Of a DNA stretch of 64,000 bases, positions 44,724 to 55,461 are shown in pieces. The DNA is taken from contig NZ_MCGB01000096.1 of NCBI RefSeq assembly GCF_001699815.1, forward strand, positions 79,909-143,908. The letters are read 5' to 3'. The position numbers and the translations under genes were made by a program. Position 1 is the stretch's first letter, and every line of letters begins with the position of its first letter. The DNA comes from Ralstonia pickettii (lineage in GTDB: Bacteria > Pseudomonadota > Gammaproteobacteria > Burkholderiales > Burkholderiaceae). The notes beneath the pieces were generated by a model that was not told where the DNA came from, did no database searches, and worked only from the letters and a program-made list of their open reading frames with translations.

Positions 44724-44782
44724 CGCTGTCGCGGGCGGCTGTCGCGGGCGTCGGATGAGGGGGCATCTAATGAGAGCAATCG

Positions 44783-45847
44783 ATGACCAGCGCAGCGGAC
44801 CTGATCGTAACCACGCCCAGCGGCCTGTATTGCACGGCAGGCGACTTCTACGTTGACCCATGGCGGCCGGTTGACCGCGCCGTCATCACGCACGCCCACA
44901 GTGACCACGCCCGCGTCGGGCACCAGCACTACCTCGCTGCCGCCCCTGGGGCCGGCGTGCTGCGCGCGCGCCTGGGTGCCGATATCCCCCTGCAGACGCT
45001 GCCGTACGGCGAATCCATCGTCCACCACGGCGTCCGGCTGAGCTTCCACCCGGCGGGTCACGTGCTGGGCTCCGCGCAGGTGCGGCTGGAATACGGCGGC
45101 GAAGTGTGGGTCGTGTCCGGCGACTACAAGGTCGAGGCGGACCGCACCTGCACGCCGTTCGAGCCGGTGCGATGCAATACCTTCATCACCGAATCCACCT
45201 TCGGGCTGCCGATCTACCACTGGCGGCCGCAGACCGAGATCTTTGCGCAGCTCAACGCATGGTGGCGCGGCAATGCCGACGCGGGGCGCGCAAGCGTCGT
45301 GTTCTGCTACGCGTTCGGCAAGGCGCAGCGCATTCTTTCTGGCCTCGATACCGACATTGGGCCGATTGTTTCGCACGGCGCCATGCTGCAACTGGATGCC
45401 GCCTATCGACACGCGGGCGTGGCGCTGCCACCCACGCAACTCGCGACCGACGTGCCACGCGCGGACTTGCGGCGTGCCCTCGTGCTGGCACCGCCCTCCG
45501 CACAACGCACGTCGTGGATGCGGCGTTTTGGTGACTATGCCGATGCGTTTGCCAGCGGCTGGATGCAGCTTCGCGGCGCACGTCGGCGGCGCGGCGTCGA
45601 TCGCGGCATCGTGCTGTCCGATCATGCCGACTGGCCCGGCTTGCTGCAGGCCATCGACGCCACGGGGGCCACGCGTGTCTATGTCACGCACGGACAGGTC
45701 GCGCCCATGGTGCGGTGGCTGGGCGAACGCGGCCTGGATGCGCGCGCCTTCGCCACCGAGTATGGCGACGAGGCCGAAGAAAGCGAAGCCGCCGGAACAG
45801 GTGATACGCCCACCGCAGGCGCGCCAGAGGACACGCCCGCGTCATGA
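44783..45847 (+). CDS. Ligase-associated DNA exonuclease (metallo-beta-lactamase fold)
   Basis: 354 residues. The metal-binding motif HAHSDH is at 37-42, followed by the beta-CASP-like segments HPAGHVLGSAQVRLEYGG and VSGDYK. This is the exonuclease of the four-gene ligase-associated set, related to mRNA 3'-processing and SNM1 nucleases, that accompanies an ATP-dependent ligase and an Lhr-like helicase in many proteobacteria. Its stop overlaps the ligase ATG by four bases, so the operon is translationally coupled. It probably trims DNA ends in repair outside the main NHEJ pathway. Confidence 0.92.
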   Translation: MTSAADLIVTTPSGLYCTAGDFYVDPWRPVDRAVITHAHSDHARVGHQHYLAAAPGAGVLRARLGADIPLQTLPYGESIVHHGVRLSFHPAGHVLGSAQVRLEYGGEVWVVSGDYKVEADRTCTPFEPVRCNTFITESTFGLPIYHWRPQTEIFAQLNAWWRGNADAGRASVVFCYAFGKAQRILSGLDTDIGPIVSHGAMLQLDAAYRHAGVALPPTQLATDVPRADLRRALVLAPPSAQRTSWMRRFGDYADAFASGWMQLRGARRRRGVDRGIVLSDHADWPGLLQAIDATGATRVYVTHGQVAPMVRWLGERGLDARAFATEYGDEAEESEAAGTGDTPTAGAPEDTPAS

Positions 45848-47490
45848 AAGCCTTTGCCGATCTGTACGCGCAGCTCGACGCCACCACATCGAGCAACGGC
45901 AAGCTGGCCGCACTGGTGGCCTATCTGCGCACCGCGCCCGATGCAGACGCTGCGTGGGCTGTTTACTTCCTGGCTGGCGGCAAGCCGCGCCAGCTGGTGC
46001 CGGTGCGCGTGCTCGCCAGCTTTGCGCAGACCACCTCCGGCTTGCCCGAATGGCTGTTTGACGAGTGCTACCAGGCCGTGGGCGACCTGGCCGAGACCAT
46101 CGCGCTCGTCCTGCCCGATGCAGATCACGCAGATGACGCCAGCCTGGCCGAATGGATGGAAGCCCGCCTGCTGCCGTTGCGCGGGCAGCCACCCGAAGTG
46201 GTGCTGCCGCGTCTGGCTGAACTGTGCCGCGGGCTCCCGCTGCATGCGCGGCTGGTGTTGATGAAGCTGATCACGGGGGCGTTTCGCGTGGGGGTGTCGA
46301 AACTGCTGGTCACGCGCGCGCTGGCTGAGGTGGGCGGCACCGACCCCAAGCACGTCGCGCAACGGCTGATGGGCTATACCGACATCGGGCAGGCGCCCGC
46401 CGCGGAGCGCTACCGGGCGCTGCTGGCCGATGCCAGCGTCGACGGCCACGCGCTCGATACCGGGCACCCGTATCCGTTCTTTCTTGCGCACCCGCTGCAG
46501 GCCGAAGTGGACGCCTTCGATAGCCTGCTCGGCGCGCCCGCTGAATGGCAAATCGAATGGAAGTGGGACGGCATCCGCGCGCAGCTCGTGCGCCGCGCCG
46601 ACAGCGCATGGCTGTGGTCACGCGGCGAGGAACTCATCACCGAACGCTTTCCCGAACTGTCCGCCATGGCGGAGGTGCTGCCGTCCGGCACCGTGCTCGA
46701 CGGCGAGATCGTGGTGTGGCATGCGGGCCGCGTACAGCCGTTTGCGCTTCTCCAGCAACGCATCGGCCGCAAGACGCTGAATGCGCGCGTGCTGCGGGAA
46801 GCGCCGGCCGTGCTGCTGGCGTATGACCTGCTGGAATGGCAGGGGCAAGATCTGCGCGAGCGCACGCAGAGCGAGCGGCGCGCGCAACTCGAACGCGTGA
46901 TTGCCGAATGCATCCATCCGGCGCTCGAGCTGTCTCCGCTGCTTCAAGGCGACGACTGGCAGCATCTTGCGCAGCAGCGGGAAGCTTCGCGTGAGCTGGG
47001 CGTGGAAGGGCTGATGCTCAAGCGACGCAATGCGCGCTACGGCGTGGGCCGCACCAAGGATGTGGGCGTCTGGTGGAAATGGAAGGTCGATCCGTTCTCG
47101 GTAGACGCTGTCCTCATCTATGCGCAGCGGGGCCATGGCCGGCGCGCGAGTCTGTACACCGACTACACCTTCGCCGTATGGGATGCACCGCCCGACGCGC
47201 CCGAGCGCAAGCTGGTGCCCTTTGCCAAGGCGTACTCCGGTCTGAGCGACGCAGAGATCCGCCAGGTGGACGCGCTGATCCGCAAGACCACAGTGGAGAG
47301 CTTTGGCCCGGTGCGCAGCGTGGCGCCGACGCTGGTATTCGAACTCGGCTTTGAAGGCATTGCGCGCAGCGCGCGGCACAAGAGCGGCATCGCGGTGCGG
47401 TTTCCGCGTATGCTGCGCTGGCGACACGACAAGCCCGTCGCAGAAGCCGATACGCTGCAGACGCTGGAAAGCCTGTTACCGCCGTCATGA
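45844..47490 (+). CDS. ATP-dependent DNA ligase of the repair operon
   Basis: 548 residues. The N-terminal 200 residues are the DNA-binding domain. The adenylation motif I is K240-WDGIR245 in [14 protein letters not shown]. Later motifs include [10 protein letters not shown] (III), [15 protein letters not shown] (IV) and WWKWKVDP (V). An OB-fold follows, with the end of motif VI region ([16 protein letters not shown]). It seals nicks using ATP, unlike the housekeeping NAD-dependent LigA. The size and motif set match the helicase-linked ligase class and not the LigD fusion. Confidence 0.94.
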   Translation: MKAFADLYAQLDATTSSNGKLAALVAYLRTAPDADAAWAVYFLAGGKPRQLVPVRVLASFAQTTSGLPEWLFDECYQAVGDLAETIALVLPDADHADDASLAEWMEARLLPLRGQPPEVVLPRLAELCRGLPLHARLVLMKLITGAFRVGVSKLLVTRALAEVGGTDPKHVAQRLMGYTDIGQAPAAERYRALLADASVDGHALDTGHPYPFFLAHPLQAEVDAFDSLLGAPAEWQIEWKWDGIRAQLVRRADSAWLWSRGEELITERFPELSAMAEVLPSGTVLDGEIVVWHAGRVQPFALLQQRIGRKTLNARVLREAPAVLLAYDLLEWQGQDLRERTQSERRAQLERVIAECIHPALELSPLLQGDDWQHLAQQREASRELGVEGLMLKRRNARYGVGRTKDVGVWWKWKVDPFSVDAVLIYAQRGHGRRASLYTDYTFAVWDAPPDAPERKLVPFAKAYSGLSDAEIRQVDALIRKTTVESFGPVRSVAPTLVFELGFEGIARSARHKSGIAVRFPRMLRWRHDKPVAEADTLQTLESLLPPS

Positions 47491-50102
47491 ACGAACCTGC
47501 ACTGCCCGACCTTGATACGTGGTTTGCTGCGCGTGGCTGGACGCCCATGCCCTTCCAGCGCACCGTGTGGTCGGCCATGGCACGCGGCGAATCGGGCCTG
47601 CTGCATGCCACCACAGGTGCGGGGAAAACCTATGCGGTCTGGCTCGGGGCGCTGCAGCGGCTGGCGCAGGTGCGCGGGCGCGGCGGCGCACCGCCGCTGT
47701 CGGTGCTGTGGCTCACACCCATGCGCGCGCTGGCGGCCGACACCACGCGCGCATTGACCGAAGCCGCACAGGCATTGGCGCCGCACTGGACGCTCGGCTT
47801 GCGCACCGGCGACACCGGCAGCGCCGAACGCGCCGCGCAATCACGCCGCTTGCCCACGGCCCTGGTGACCACACCCGAAAGCCTGTCGTTGCTGCTCGCA
47901 CGAGCCGATGCACGCGAGGCCCTCGGCTCGGTGCGCGTGGTGGTCGTGGATGAATGGCACGAACTCGTGGGCAACAAGCGTGGCGTGCAGGTCCAGTTGG
48001 CGCTGGCACGGCTGCGCACGTGGTCGCCTGATCTGATCGTGTGGGGGCTTTCCGCCACGCTGGGCAACCTGGCGGAAGCCATGGACGCGCTGGGCGACGC
48101 AGGAACCCCCACCGCCGGCACGCTGGTACAAGGGCACCTGCCCAAGCGTATGGAGATCGATACGCTGCTGCCCGATGGCGTAGGCCGGTTTCCGTGGGCC
48201 GGACATCTTGGCATGGCGATGCTGCCGCACGTGTTGGAAGAGTTGGAAAGTGCCAGCACCGCGCTGGTGTTTCTCAATACGCGCTCGCAGGCGGAGTTGT
48301 GGTATCAGGCGGTCATCAATGCGCGGCCGGAATGGGCGGGGCTGATTGCGTTGCATCATGGCTCGCTGGATCGCGCAACGCGCGACTGGGTCGAGACGGG
48401 GCTCAAGCAAGGCATGCTCAAGGCGGTGTTCTGCACGTCAAGCCTGGATTTGGGTGTGGACTTTCTGCCGGTGGAGCGCGTGCTGCAGATCGGCTCGCCC
48501 AAGGGCGTGGCGCGGCTGTTGCAGCGTGCGGGGCGATCTGGCCACGCACCTGGCCGGCCCTCTCGCGTGACGGTGGTGCCCACGCATAGCCTTGAACTCG
48601 TGGAAGGCGCTGCGGCCCGCGCTGCGGCCATGTCAGGACAGGTGGAGGCCCGCACATCGCCACACAAGCCGCTGGATGTATTGGTCCAGCATCTGGTGAC
48701 GGTCGCACTGGGCGGCGGCTTTGTGCCCGACGCGCTGCTGCAGGAAGTGCGCCGCGCCTGGGCCTACCGGGATCTGCACGACGACGAGTGGCAATGGGCG
48801 CTCGATTTCGTGCGACAGGGCGGCCACTCGCTCACAGCCTACCCCGACTACCACCGCGTCATGCCCGATGAACACGGCATCTGGCGCGTGCCCGATGCAC
48901 GGCTCGCGCGGCGACACCGCATGAGCATCGGCACCATCGTCAGCGATGCAACGATGACCGTGCGCTGGTGGCACGCGTCCGGTGGCGGCGCACTGGGGTC
49001 GATTGAAGAAGGTTTCATTGCGCGGCTGCGCCCCGGTGACAACTTCATGTTTGCAGGCCGCCTGCTGGAGCTGGTACGCGTGCAGGACATGACCGCCTAC
49101 GTAAGGCGTGCCACCGGCAAACGCGCCGCCGTGCCCCGCTGGAACGGCGGCCGCATGCCGCTTTCCACCGAGCTGGCACACGCGGTGGTGACGCAGCTCG
49201 ACGCGGCAGCACATGCGCGCTTCGACAGCCCCGAAATGGAGGCCGCGCGGCCGCTGCTGGAGTTGCAGGCGCGCTGGTCTGCGCTGCCCACCACGGCAAT
49301 GCTGGTCGCCGAGACGCTGCACTCCCGCGAGGGCTGGCATCTCTTTCTCTACCCGTTTGCCGGGCGGCATGCGCACCTGGGCCTGGCGAGCCTTCTGGGC
49401 TGGCGCGCAGCCAATCGCACGCCGGCCACCTTTTCACTCGCGTTCAACGACTACGGCCTCGAACTGCTGTCGGCCACGCCCATCGACTGGCCGGCGCTGC
49501 TGGCCAGCGGCGAACTCTTTGCCACTCACACGCTGATGCACGATGTGCTGGCCAGCCTCAACGCCGGAGAACTGGCGCAACGCCGCTTTCGCGAGATTGC
49601 ACGCGTATCGGGTCTGGTGTTTCAGGGCTACCCCGGTGCGCACAAGAGCGCGCGCCAGTTGCAGGCATCTTCGGGCCTGTTCTATGAAGTCTTCCGGCGC
49701 CACGACCCGGGCAATTTGCTGCTGTCGCAGGCCGAAACCGAAGTGCTGCGCCAGGAATTGGATCTCGACCGTATCGAAGCCGCCCTCGTCCGCATGCGCG
49801 GCTTGCAGCTCCAGCTATGCGCACTGAAACGTCCATCGCCGTTCGGTTTTCCGTTGATGGTGGAGCGGTTTCGCGAGCAGCTTTCAACCGAGAAGCTCGC
49901 TGATCGGATCGCACGCATGCTGGCCGAAGCAGAACGCGCCGCCGGTCCCGAGCCCACCGACCCGGATGCCGCAACACGGCCGGAGATCGAGACAGATGTA
50001 CAGGCCGCATTGCGCCTGACCGAATCGCCCGACGCAGCAGGCAAGTCCAGCCGCCGCACGCGCCGGCCACGCAAGACTTCGAAGCCGCTCCCACTGCTAT
50101 GA
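47487..50102 (+). CDS. Ligase-associated DEXH-box helicase (Lhr-like)
   Basis: 871 residues. Walker A is ATTGAGKT at 41-48, the DEWH box at 155-158 and SATLGN motif III soon after. Motif VI is in [10 protein letters not shown]. The C-terminal half is the Lhr-type winged-helix and beta-barrel region ([14 protein letters not shown]) with a Lys/Arg-rich tail ([13 protein letters not shown]). Lhr-family enzymes move 3' to 5' on single-stranded DNA and favour DNA:RNA hybrids. It is coupled to the ligase and to PdeM by four-base overlaps, so the proteins likely work as a set on damaged ends. Confidence 0.94.
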   Translation: MNEPALPDLDTWFAARGWTPMPFQRTVWSAMARGESGLLHATTGAGKTYAVWLGALQRLAQVRGRGGAPPLSVLWLTPMRALAADTTRALTEAAQALAPHWTLGLRTGDTGSAERAAQSRRLPTALVTTPESLSLLLARADAREALGSVRVVVVDEWHELVGNKRGVQVQLALARLRTWSPDLIVWGLSATLGNLAEAMDALGDAGTPTAGTLVQGHLPKRMEIDTLLPDGVGRFPWAGHLGMAMLPHVLEELESASTALVFLNTRSQAELWYQAVINARPEWAGLIALHHGSLDRATRDWVETGLKQGMLKAVFCTSSLDLGVDFLPVERVLQIGSPKGVARLLQRAGRSGHAPGRPSRVTVVPTHSLELVEGAAARAAAMSGQVEARTSPHKPLDVLVQHLVTVALGGGFVPDALLQEVRRAWAYRDLHDDEWQWALDFVRQGGHSLTAYPDYHRVMPDEHGIWRVPDARLARRHRMSIGTIVSDATMTVRWWHASGGGALGSIEEGFIARLRPGDNFMFAGRLLELVRVQDMTAYVRRATGKRAAVPRWNGGRMPLSTELAHAVVTQLDAAAHARFDSPEMEAARPLLELQARWSALPTTAMLVAETLHSREGWHLFLYPFAGRHAHLGLASLLGWRAANRTPATFSLAFNDYGLELLSATPIDWPALLASGELFATHTLMHDVLASLNAGELAQRRFREIARVSGLVFQGYPGAHKSARQLQASSGLFYEVFRRHDPGNLLLSQAETEVLRQELDLDRIEAALVRMRGLQLQLCALKRPSPFGFPLMVERFREQLSTEKLADRIARMLAEAERAAGPEPTDPDAATRPEIETDVQAALRLTESPDAAGKSSRRTRRPRKTSKPLPLL

Positions 50103-50758
50103 CGCCTCCTCAGGACCTCGTCATCCGATGCGCGGGCGAAACCGTATGGCTCCTGCCCGAGCGCGCGCTGTGGTGGCCCGCACGACGCATGCTGATGGTG
50201 GCCGATGCGCACTTCGGCAAGGGCGCGACATTCCGCGCGCGCGGCGTGCCGGTGCCCACCGGAAGCACCGGTCAGGCTATCGCCCGCTTGGATGCGATGC
50301 TGGCGCGGCTGCCCGTCGCACAGATCGCGTGGTTGGGCGACCTCCTCCACGCGCGCGAGGCACACGCAGCGCTGGACGCCCTTGTCGCCTGGCGCGCCCG
50401 GCACGCCGACGTAGCCTGCACGCTGGTCCGCGGCAACCACGACCGTCATGCGGGCGACCCGCCTGCGGGCTTGCACTTCAACGTGGTGGAAGAGCCGTGG
50501 CCAATCGGCCCCTTCGCGCTATGCCATGAGCCGCAGGTGGTGCCCGATTGCTACGTCATTGCCGGTCACGTGCACCCGGGCGTCGTCATCAGTGGGCGCG
50601 CAAAGGACCGGCTCCGGCTGCCATGCTTTCGCTTTGGTCCCACCAGCGCGTTGCTGCCCGCATTTGGCGAGTTCACAGGTTTGTGGACCGCACCGCCCGA
50701 GCCGGGGGAAGCGCTCTTTGCTATCGCCAACGACCGCGTCTGGCCGCTGCCGAGCTAA
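50099..50758 (+). CDS. pdeM: Ligase-associated metallophosphoesterase PdeM
   Basis: 219 residues. Calcineurin-like metal motifs appear in order: [30 protein letters not shown] and AGHVHPGV. PdeM of this operon type acts as a 3' phosphodiesterase/endonuclease that cleans DNA ends. It is the last of four coupled genes. A small gene converges on its stop codon. Confidence 0.92.
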   Translation: MTPPQDLVIRCAGETVWLLPERALWWPARRMLMVADAHFGKGATFRARGVPVPTGSTGQAIARLDAMLARLPVAQIAWLGDLLHAREAHAALDALVAWRARHADVACTLVRGNHDRHAGDPPAGLHFNVVEEPWPIGPFALCHEPQVVPDCYVIAGHVHPGVVISGRAKDRLRLPCFRFGPTSALLPAFGEFTGLWTAPPEPGEALFAIANDRVWPLPS

Positions 50759-50925
50759 GGCGCAACTTCTCGTTGTTCGTGCGGGGGATCGACTCTCGAG
50801 TGAATCGGCGCGCGTTGTTGTTCGCCTGCCCCGAACACACCGGCGGGTAGGCCGCGGGCGAGCGAGTAGATGGCAATCACGGCAAGGGTGAGCGCCGCGA
50901 TCGCAAGCAGTTCTCGCATATGCAT
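50755..50925 (-). CDS. Small single-pass membrane protein
   Basis: 56 residues from the ATG at 50923-50925, with GGAGG five bases upstream. A hydrophobic helix ELLAIAALTLAVIAIYSLA lies near the N-terminus, followed by a hydrophilic tail. It overlaps the pdeM stop by four bases from the other side. Function unknown. Short, so confidence is limited. Confidence 0.5.
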   Translation of the reverse strand: MHMRELLAIAALTLAVIAIYSLARGLPAGVFGAGEQQRAPIHSRVDPPHEQREVAP

Positions 50926-51024
50926 GAGCGCCTCCATATTTGTTCGGGCTTGAAACGCGCGGTGTCTGACGCAGACGCAATGTCCAGGCCCGAGTGACGC
51001 TGCACCCGGGCCTGGATGCGGTCA

Positions 51025-51894
51025 TCACGCCTTCGCTTCACCAAGCTCCGCACCGGTGGTCGGATCGACAGCCGGGTCCGAAGCCAGACGCGTCTTCATG
51101 GCCTCCAGCGCAGCCAGTTCGGCATCGGTCAGGTTGACCGACGCGTTGCCGTCTCCGCCGTCCGCAGGCATCGGGGGGTCTGCGACCAACTCAAGACCCG
51201 TACCGCTATTCCACGGTGCCTGCACGATGGGACCACCGCGCGACATCTTGAAATACGCATCGCTGAACTCCGGCACCGGCGGCAGCTTGCCGGGGGGGAA
51301 GTTGCCGTTGATGGCGTAGAGCGCCTTCTCGAACGACTTCTGATGCGCCACCTCGCGCGTCATGAGAAAGCCAAGCGCATCGCGCACACCGGGGTCGTCG
51401 CTCACGTTGATCAACCGTTCGTAGATGATCTTGGCGCGGGCTTCGGCCGCAATGTTCGAACGCAGGTCCGCCGTCGGCTCGCCCAGTGAATCGATGTAGG
51501 CGGCCGTCCACGGAACGCCTGCTGAGTTGGTCAACGATGGGCCCCCACCATAAAGCACCTGCGTCACATGGCTGTCGTTACCGGCGCCATTGAGCTTGCG
51601 ATACAGCTCCGCCTGCTCATCCACCGCTTCCGCCAATTCCCCCTTGGCACCGCGATTGAGCATGGCGACGATGGTGCCGATGATCTCAAGGTGGCTCAGC
51701 TCCTCCGTCGCGATGTCGTACAGCATGTCCTTGCGGCCTGCATCCTCTTCTGCCACGGCTTGCGTGAAATAGCGCATGGCGGCAGCAAGCTCGCCTTGCG
51801 GGCCACCGAACTGCTCCAGGAGCAGGTTGGCCAAGCCAGGATCGGTTTCGCTGACCCGTACGGTGTACTGCAATCGCTTGTTGTGCATGAACAT
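51025..51894 (-). CDS. Manganese (non-haem) catalase
   Basis: 289 residues from the ATG at 51892-51894, with GGAG eight bases upstream; longer frames read into the promoter. The N-terminus MFMHNKRLQYTVRVSETDPG and the helices EEDAGRKDMLYDIATEELSHLEI and AEARAKIIYERLINVSDDPG, EVAHQKSFEKAL carry the glutamate and histidine ligands of the di-manganese site. It breaks down hydrogen peroxide in the cytoplasm. It is divergent from an Nramp transporter that can supply manganese. Confidence 0.94.
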   Translation of the reverse strand: MFMHNKRLQYTVRVSETDPGLANLLLEQFGGPQGELAAAMRYFTQAVAEEDAGRKDMLYDIATEELSHLEIIGTIVAMLNRGAKGELAEAVDEQAELYRKLNGAGNDSHVTQVLYGGGPSLTNSAGVPWTAAYIDSLGEPTADLRSNIAAEARAKIIYERLINVSDDPGVRDALGFLMTREVAHQKSFEKALYAINGNFPPGKLPPVPEFSDAYFKMSRGGPIVQAPWNSGTGLELVADPPMPADGGDGNASVNLTDAELAALEAMKTRLASDPAVDPTTGAELGEAKA

Positions 51895-52037
51895 GGGTGT
51901 TCTCCGGAAAGGATGGGTGCCTTCATGGCGCGTCCCTTCTCCGCAACACCCATTCCATCGCACGCTGCACGCTTGGCCAGCGAGCCATCGGGTACGAGCG
52001 TTGCGAAGGGCCCTGCGCCGCCTATCCTGGAGCATCC
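51895..52037. promoter_or_regulatory. Divergent control region of Mn catalase and Nramp transporter
   Basis: 143 bases shared by the two promoters. A metal- or peroxide-sensing regulator (MntR- or OxyR-type) would be expected to act here, but I cannot point to a clear dyad. Confidence 0.4.
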
Positions 52038-53333
52038 ATGGACGACAGTCTCGCGCTTGAACCCGACGGCTCTTCTGCATCGAGATGCGTCATTGCCCAC
52101 GCGCGCGAAGCGCTGGACGGCCGGCGACGTGGTTGGCGCACGTTCACGCCGTTTGTCGGGCCGGCCGTGGTGGTTTCGGTGGCGTATATCGACCCGGGCA
52201 ATATCGCCACGGGCATTGAAGCCGGCGTGCGATACGGATATCAACTGCTTTGGGTCGTGCTCGCATCCAGCCTGGTGGCGATGCTGTTCCAGATGCTCTC
52301 TGCCCGCGTGGGCATCGTGACGGGCCGGAACCTGGCGCAGCTCTGTCGCACGCACTTGCCCGCGCCGGCCGGGCTTGGCATGTGGTTCATCAGCGAGCTT
52401 GCGGCCATGGCGACCGACCTTGCGGAGTTCGTCGGTGCCGCCGTCGGTATCGCTCTGCTGACCGGGATACCTTTGCTGTACGCCATGGTCCTCGCGGGTG
52501 TGCTGACTTATCTTTTGCTGATGCTGCAAGTGCGGGGGTTCCGCTCTGTCGAACTCATGATTGGCGCGCTGGTGGCCGTCATCGGTATCTCTTACATCAT
52601 CCAAGTGTGGATCTTGCCTGTCTCGTGGGCGGCGGCGCTGCGGCAAACCTTCGTTCCCACCGCACTGCCGCCCGATGCGTTCATGTTGGCGGCTGGCATT
52701 GTCGGGGCCACGGTGATGCCTCACGCGCTCTTTCTCCATTCGGGACTGGTCAATACGCGCGTGCGCCCACGGAGTGCGTCTGAGACATCGCAACTGCTTC
52801 GCTATTCCAACCGCGAGGTGGTGGCAGCGCTGGCCGCCGCGGGCTGCATCAACCTCGCCATGGTGGTGGTATCAGCAGGCGCGTTTCACGGCGCACATGC
52901 GGAGGTGGCTGGCATTGAGGATGCCTATATCACCCTGGCGCCGTTGTTCGGGGCATCGGCGGGGCTGGTGTTTCTGGTCGGGCTGATCGCATCGGGGCTC
53001 TCAAGCTCCGCGGTCGGCACGATGGCGGGCCAGATGGTGTTGCAAGGCTTCCTGCGTGTACGCCTGCCCGTATGGATGCGCCGACTGATCACCATGGTGC
53101 CGGCGTTCATCGTCATCGGCGCAGGCATGGATGTCACGCAGGCACTGGTGCTCAGTCAGGTGGTTCTGAGCATGGTGGTGCCGTTTCCCATGGCGGCGCT
53201 GATCTGGCTGGCACGCCGGCCGGACCTGATGGGGCAGCATGCCGCCGGGCGCGGCCTGGTTCTAGTGGCGACGGTTGGGGCCGTGCTGGTGGCTGGGTTG
53301 AACGGCGCGCTGCTCGTTCATCTCGTCGCATAG
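52038..53333 (+). CDS. mntH: Nramp-family divalent metal transporter (Mn2+/Fe2+)
   Basis: 431 residues from the ATG at 52038, with GGAG upstream; longer frames run into the promoter region. Eleven or so helices are visible. The metal-binding motif is DPGNIATGIEAG in helix 1, and the helix-6 motif is GATVMPHALFLHSGL. The proton-coupled import of manganese or iron follows from the family. Pairing with a manganese catalase on the other strand makes manganese the likely physiological metal. Confidence 0.93.
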   Translation: MDDSLALEPDGSSASRCVIAHAREALDGRRRGWRTFTPFVGPAVVVSVAYIDPGNIATGIEAGVRYGYQLLWVVLASSLVAMLFQMLSARVGIVTGRNLAQLCRTHLPAPAGLGMWFISELAAMATDLAEFVGAAVGIALLTGIPLLYAMVLAGVLTYLLLMLQVRGFRSVELMIGALVAVIGISYIIQVWILPVSWAAALRQTFVPTALPPDAFMLAAGIVGATVMPHALFLHSGLVNTRVRPRSASETSQLLRYSNREVVAALAAAGCINLAMVVVSAGAFHGAHAEVAGIEDAYITLAPLFGASAGLVFLVGLIASGLSSSAVGTMAGQMVLQGFLRVRLPVWMRRLITMVPAFIVIGAGMDVTQALVLSQVVLSMVVPFPMAALIWLARRPDLMGQHAAGRGLVLVATVGAVLVAGLNGALLVHLVA

Positions 53334-53365
53334 CGATGCGGGATGACGCTACCGCCCTGACCCGG

Positions 53366-53572
53366 TCAGGCGGGCGCCGCACATACCCACGCTGCCGCAA
53401 GGAAGTCGGCCAGCGAAACATGGCCCAGCACGACGTCCGCCGGTTTGTCGAAATCCTCGTCCAAGGTCACGGCAGTCATCTTTGCATAGGCGCGCCCATC
53501 GCCATGTGCACCGCGCCACGTTGCCGTTGTCTTGACTGCGCACTTCGGCAGCCGAGCGCCATCCTCCATCAT
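53366..53572 (-). CDS. Small hypothetical protein downstream of DUF2252
   Basis: 68 residues starting MMEDGARLPKC; an upstream extension is possible. It contains AKMTAVTLDEDFDKPADVVLG and ends in a hydrophobic AAAWVCAAPA. It follows the DUF2252 gene on the same strand. No family recognised; weak case. Confidence 0.4.
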   Translation of the reverse strand: MMEDGARLPKCAVKTTATWRGAHGDGRAYAKMTAVTLDEDFDKPADVVLGHVSLADFLAAAWVCAAPA

Positions 53573-53639
53573 TGCCTCGCGATGGCTCCGAAGGCTCGAT
53601 AGCAGCGTTTGTGCCCGTGGAGAGATGCAGCGCAGCAGA

Positions 53640-54842
53640 TCAGCCTGCCCAGGCGCGACAGTGCTCGAGATACTGGCGCTCATGCAGCCCAAGCAGATCG
53701 ACAATCGAAGACCAGAGCCAGAACGGCGCGTCGATGGAGCGTCCATGACGCGCCCGCAACTCACGGTGCCATGCCATCGCGACATCCCGGGGCATCTGGC
53801 TGCCATGCGCAAGGCCGACGACGTTGCCCAGATATGCGGCCAGGACCGTGGCGTCCTTGTGCTCCAGCTTGTCGACCGACAGCTTCAGGTCTTGCGGTTG
53901 CAGCTCGCGCATGAAAAAGCTACCGCCAAGCATGCGCCCCCATGCCATTCGATCGCCCAGGTCAGGAGAAAGACGGCGCGCGCCCGTGACCACGCGCTCG
54001 CCGTTGATCCGGGGCATCTCGCCTGAAGAAGCACTGGGCGCCGCCGCCTTGCCCGCCTCCTTGATATCGATCAGCCGATACCGCGGCCCGCGGTCCTGAT
54101 CGACGGCCAGCAAGACGGCATAACGCCGCTGACCGAGCGAGCTGCACCCTTTGACCCAGTACGCCGCATCCACAATGCTGACAGAGGCTTCGCCCGGCAT
54201 TTCGTAAAGACGCGCCACCAGGGCAAGCACCTCGTGCTGGCTCACCAGATGTTTCAGTTCGCGCCGCTCTTCTCGTGAGAGCGGCCAGAAATGGCGCCCT
54301 AGCGGAATGGATGGAGACGTGTCACTCAGCCGCTCCTTGGCCAGCTCTTTCCACGTACGTGCAGTCGCCGCTTTCATGGCTGTGCGCACGGATGCAGGGC
54401 GCGGCGGCAAGCGCAACGCTGCATCGGGGTCGATGCCGTGCAGGTACCCCGCCATCAGCGCCTCCACCATGCGTGCGGTCACGATGCCAGGGAGGTCCGA
54501 ACCGCGTGCGGCCGTCGCCAACGAGACGCCAAGCCGGATCAGGTCGTGCGCGGGATTGCCCAGCACCGTCTGGTCCAGATCCCGGATCTGTATGCGCGCG
54601 GCGCCGGAAGTATGGCCGATCGGGCCGAGGTTGCCGACATGGCAATCGCCGCAAATCCAGATGGTCGGCCCCTCGGGAAACGTGTGCGACTGCACCTCGC
54701 TCAGCCACTCGTAGAACTTTGCGGTGCTGCCGCGAACGTACGCATGCGTGGAGCGCGTCATCTTCGATTGGCGCAGCCGGGCGAGTATGGGCGCACGGTT
54801 TTTGGGGCTCACCGCGCTGTGCGACGATTTTCGTTGGGACAT
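53640..54842 (-). CDS. DUF2252 family protein
   Basis: 400 residues from the ATG at 54840-54842; the frame is open to a TTG at 54887. DUF2252 motifs: RQSKMTRSTHAYVRGSTAKFYEW, ICGDCHVGNLG, IRDLDQTVLGNPAHDLIRL and RYRLIDIKEAGKA. The fold is related to protein-kinase-like phosphotransferases (GDCHVGN resembles the HGDLHPGN loop of aminoglycoside kinases). The substrate is unknown. It lies between the Mn genes and an HU-like gene, opposite in strand to both. Confidence 0.88.
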   Translation of the reverse strand: MSQRKSSHSAVSPKNRAPILARLRQSKMTRSTHAYVRGSTAKFYEWLSEVQSHTFPEGPTIWICGDCHVGNLGPIGHTSGAARIQIRDLDQTVLGNPAHDLIRLGVSLATAARGSDLPGIVTARMVEALMAGYLHGIDPDAALRLPPRPASVRTAMKAATARTWKELAKERLSDTSPSIPLGRHFWPLSREERRELKHLVSQHEVLALVARLYEMPGEASVSIVDAAYWVKGCSSLGQRRYAVLLAVDQDRGPRYRLIDIKEAGKAAAPSASSGEMPRINGERVVTGARRLSPDLGDRMAWGRMLGGSFFMRELQPQDLKLSVDKLEHKDATVLAAYLGNVVGLAHGSQMPRDVAMAWHRELRARHGRSIDAPFWLWSSIVDLLGLHERQYLEHCRAWAG

Positions 54843-55034
54843 GTCTGTGCTGAACCTGGGATGCTTTAACTGGGTGATGGACCCCAAACCGCATGCAATA
54901 AGTGTTCCCTGGCCCCTAAAACAGCCTAGATAACGCCTCCACGGCGGTCAACCTTTGCTATGCTTGCTCGAAGCGCGCTGCACAGGTGTCGCTTCCATTG
55001 AATGGTCAACTTTACCCAACCATCTATTTTCACT

Positions 55035-55442
55035 ATGGCCACCAAAACCAAGACCGCTGCCAAGACCGCTGCCAAGAAGGCCGCGCCAGCAAAGAAGCCT
55101 GCTGCAACGACGCCAACCCTGAAGCCTTTGAAGGACACGTTCACCAAGGCGAGCCTGGTGAGCCATCTGGCTGAACAAGCCGCCGTCGACGCCAAGGCGG
55201 TGAAGGCGGTGCTGCTCCATCTGGAGAACACCATCGTGGCTTCGCTGCACAAGAAGGGCGCGGGTGAGTTCACGCTGCCGGGCCTGTTCAAGGTGACGTC
55301 GGTCAAGGTGCCGGCAACCAAGCGCCGCTTCGGCAAGAACCCCTTTACCGGTGTGGATCAGTGGTTCGAAGCCAAACCGGCAACCGTGCGCGTCAAAGTC
55401 CGCGCCTTGAAAAAGGTCAAGGACGCAGCGGTCAACAGCTGA
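55035..55442 (+). CDS. HU-family DNA-binding protein with Lys/Ala-rich N-terminal tail
   Basis: 135 residues. Residues 1-35 are a histone H1-like tail (TKTAAKTAAKKAAPAKK). The HU fold follows: FTKASLVSHLAEQAAVDAKA, LENTIVASLHKKGAGEFTLP and the DNA-binding arm region NPFTGVDQWFEAKPA in place of the usual NPRTG. Such tailed HU proteins are common in Ralstonia, Burkholderia and Bordetella and compact the nucleoid. A strong terminator follows. Confidence 0.9.
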   Translation: MATKTKTAAKTAAKKAAPAKKPAATTPTLKPLKDTFTKASLVSHLAEQAAVDAKAVKAVLLHLENTIVASLHKKGAGEFTLPGLFKVTSVKVPATKRRFGKNPFTGVDQWFEAKPATVRVKVRALKKVKDAAVNS

Positions 55443-55461
55443 TCGCCGCCGCAAAAAAAAA

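Noticed and set aside
54843..54887. TTG start that would lengthen the DUF2252 protein by 15 residues
   Set aside because: The ATG at 54842 fits the family N-terminus and the extra residues have no family match.
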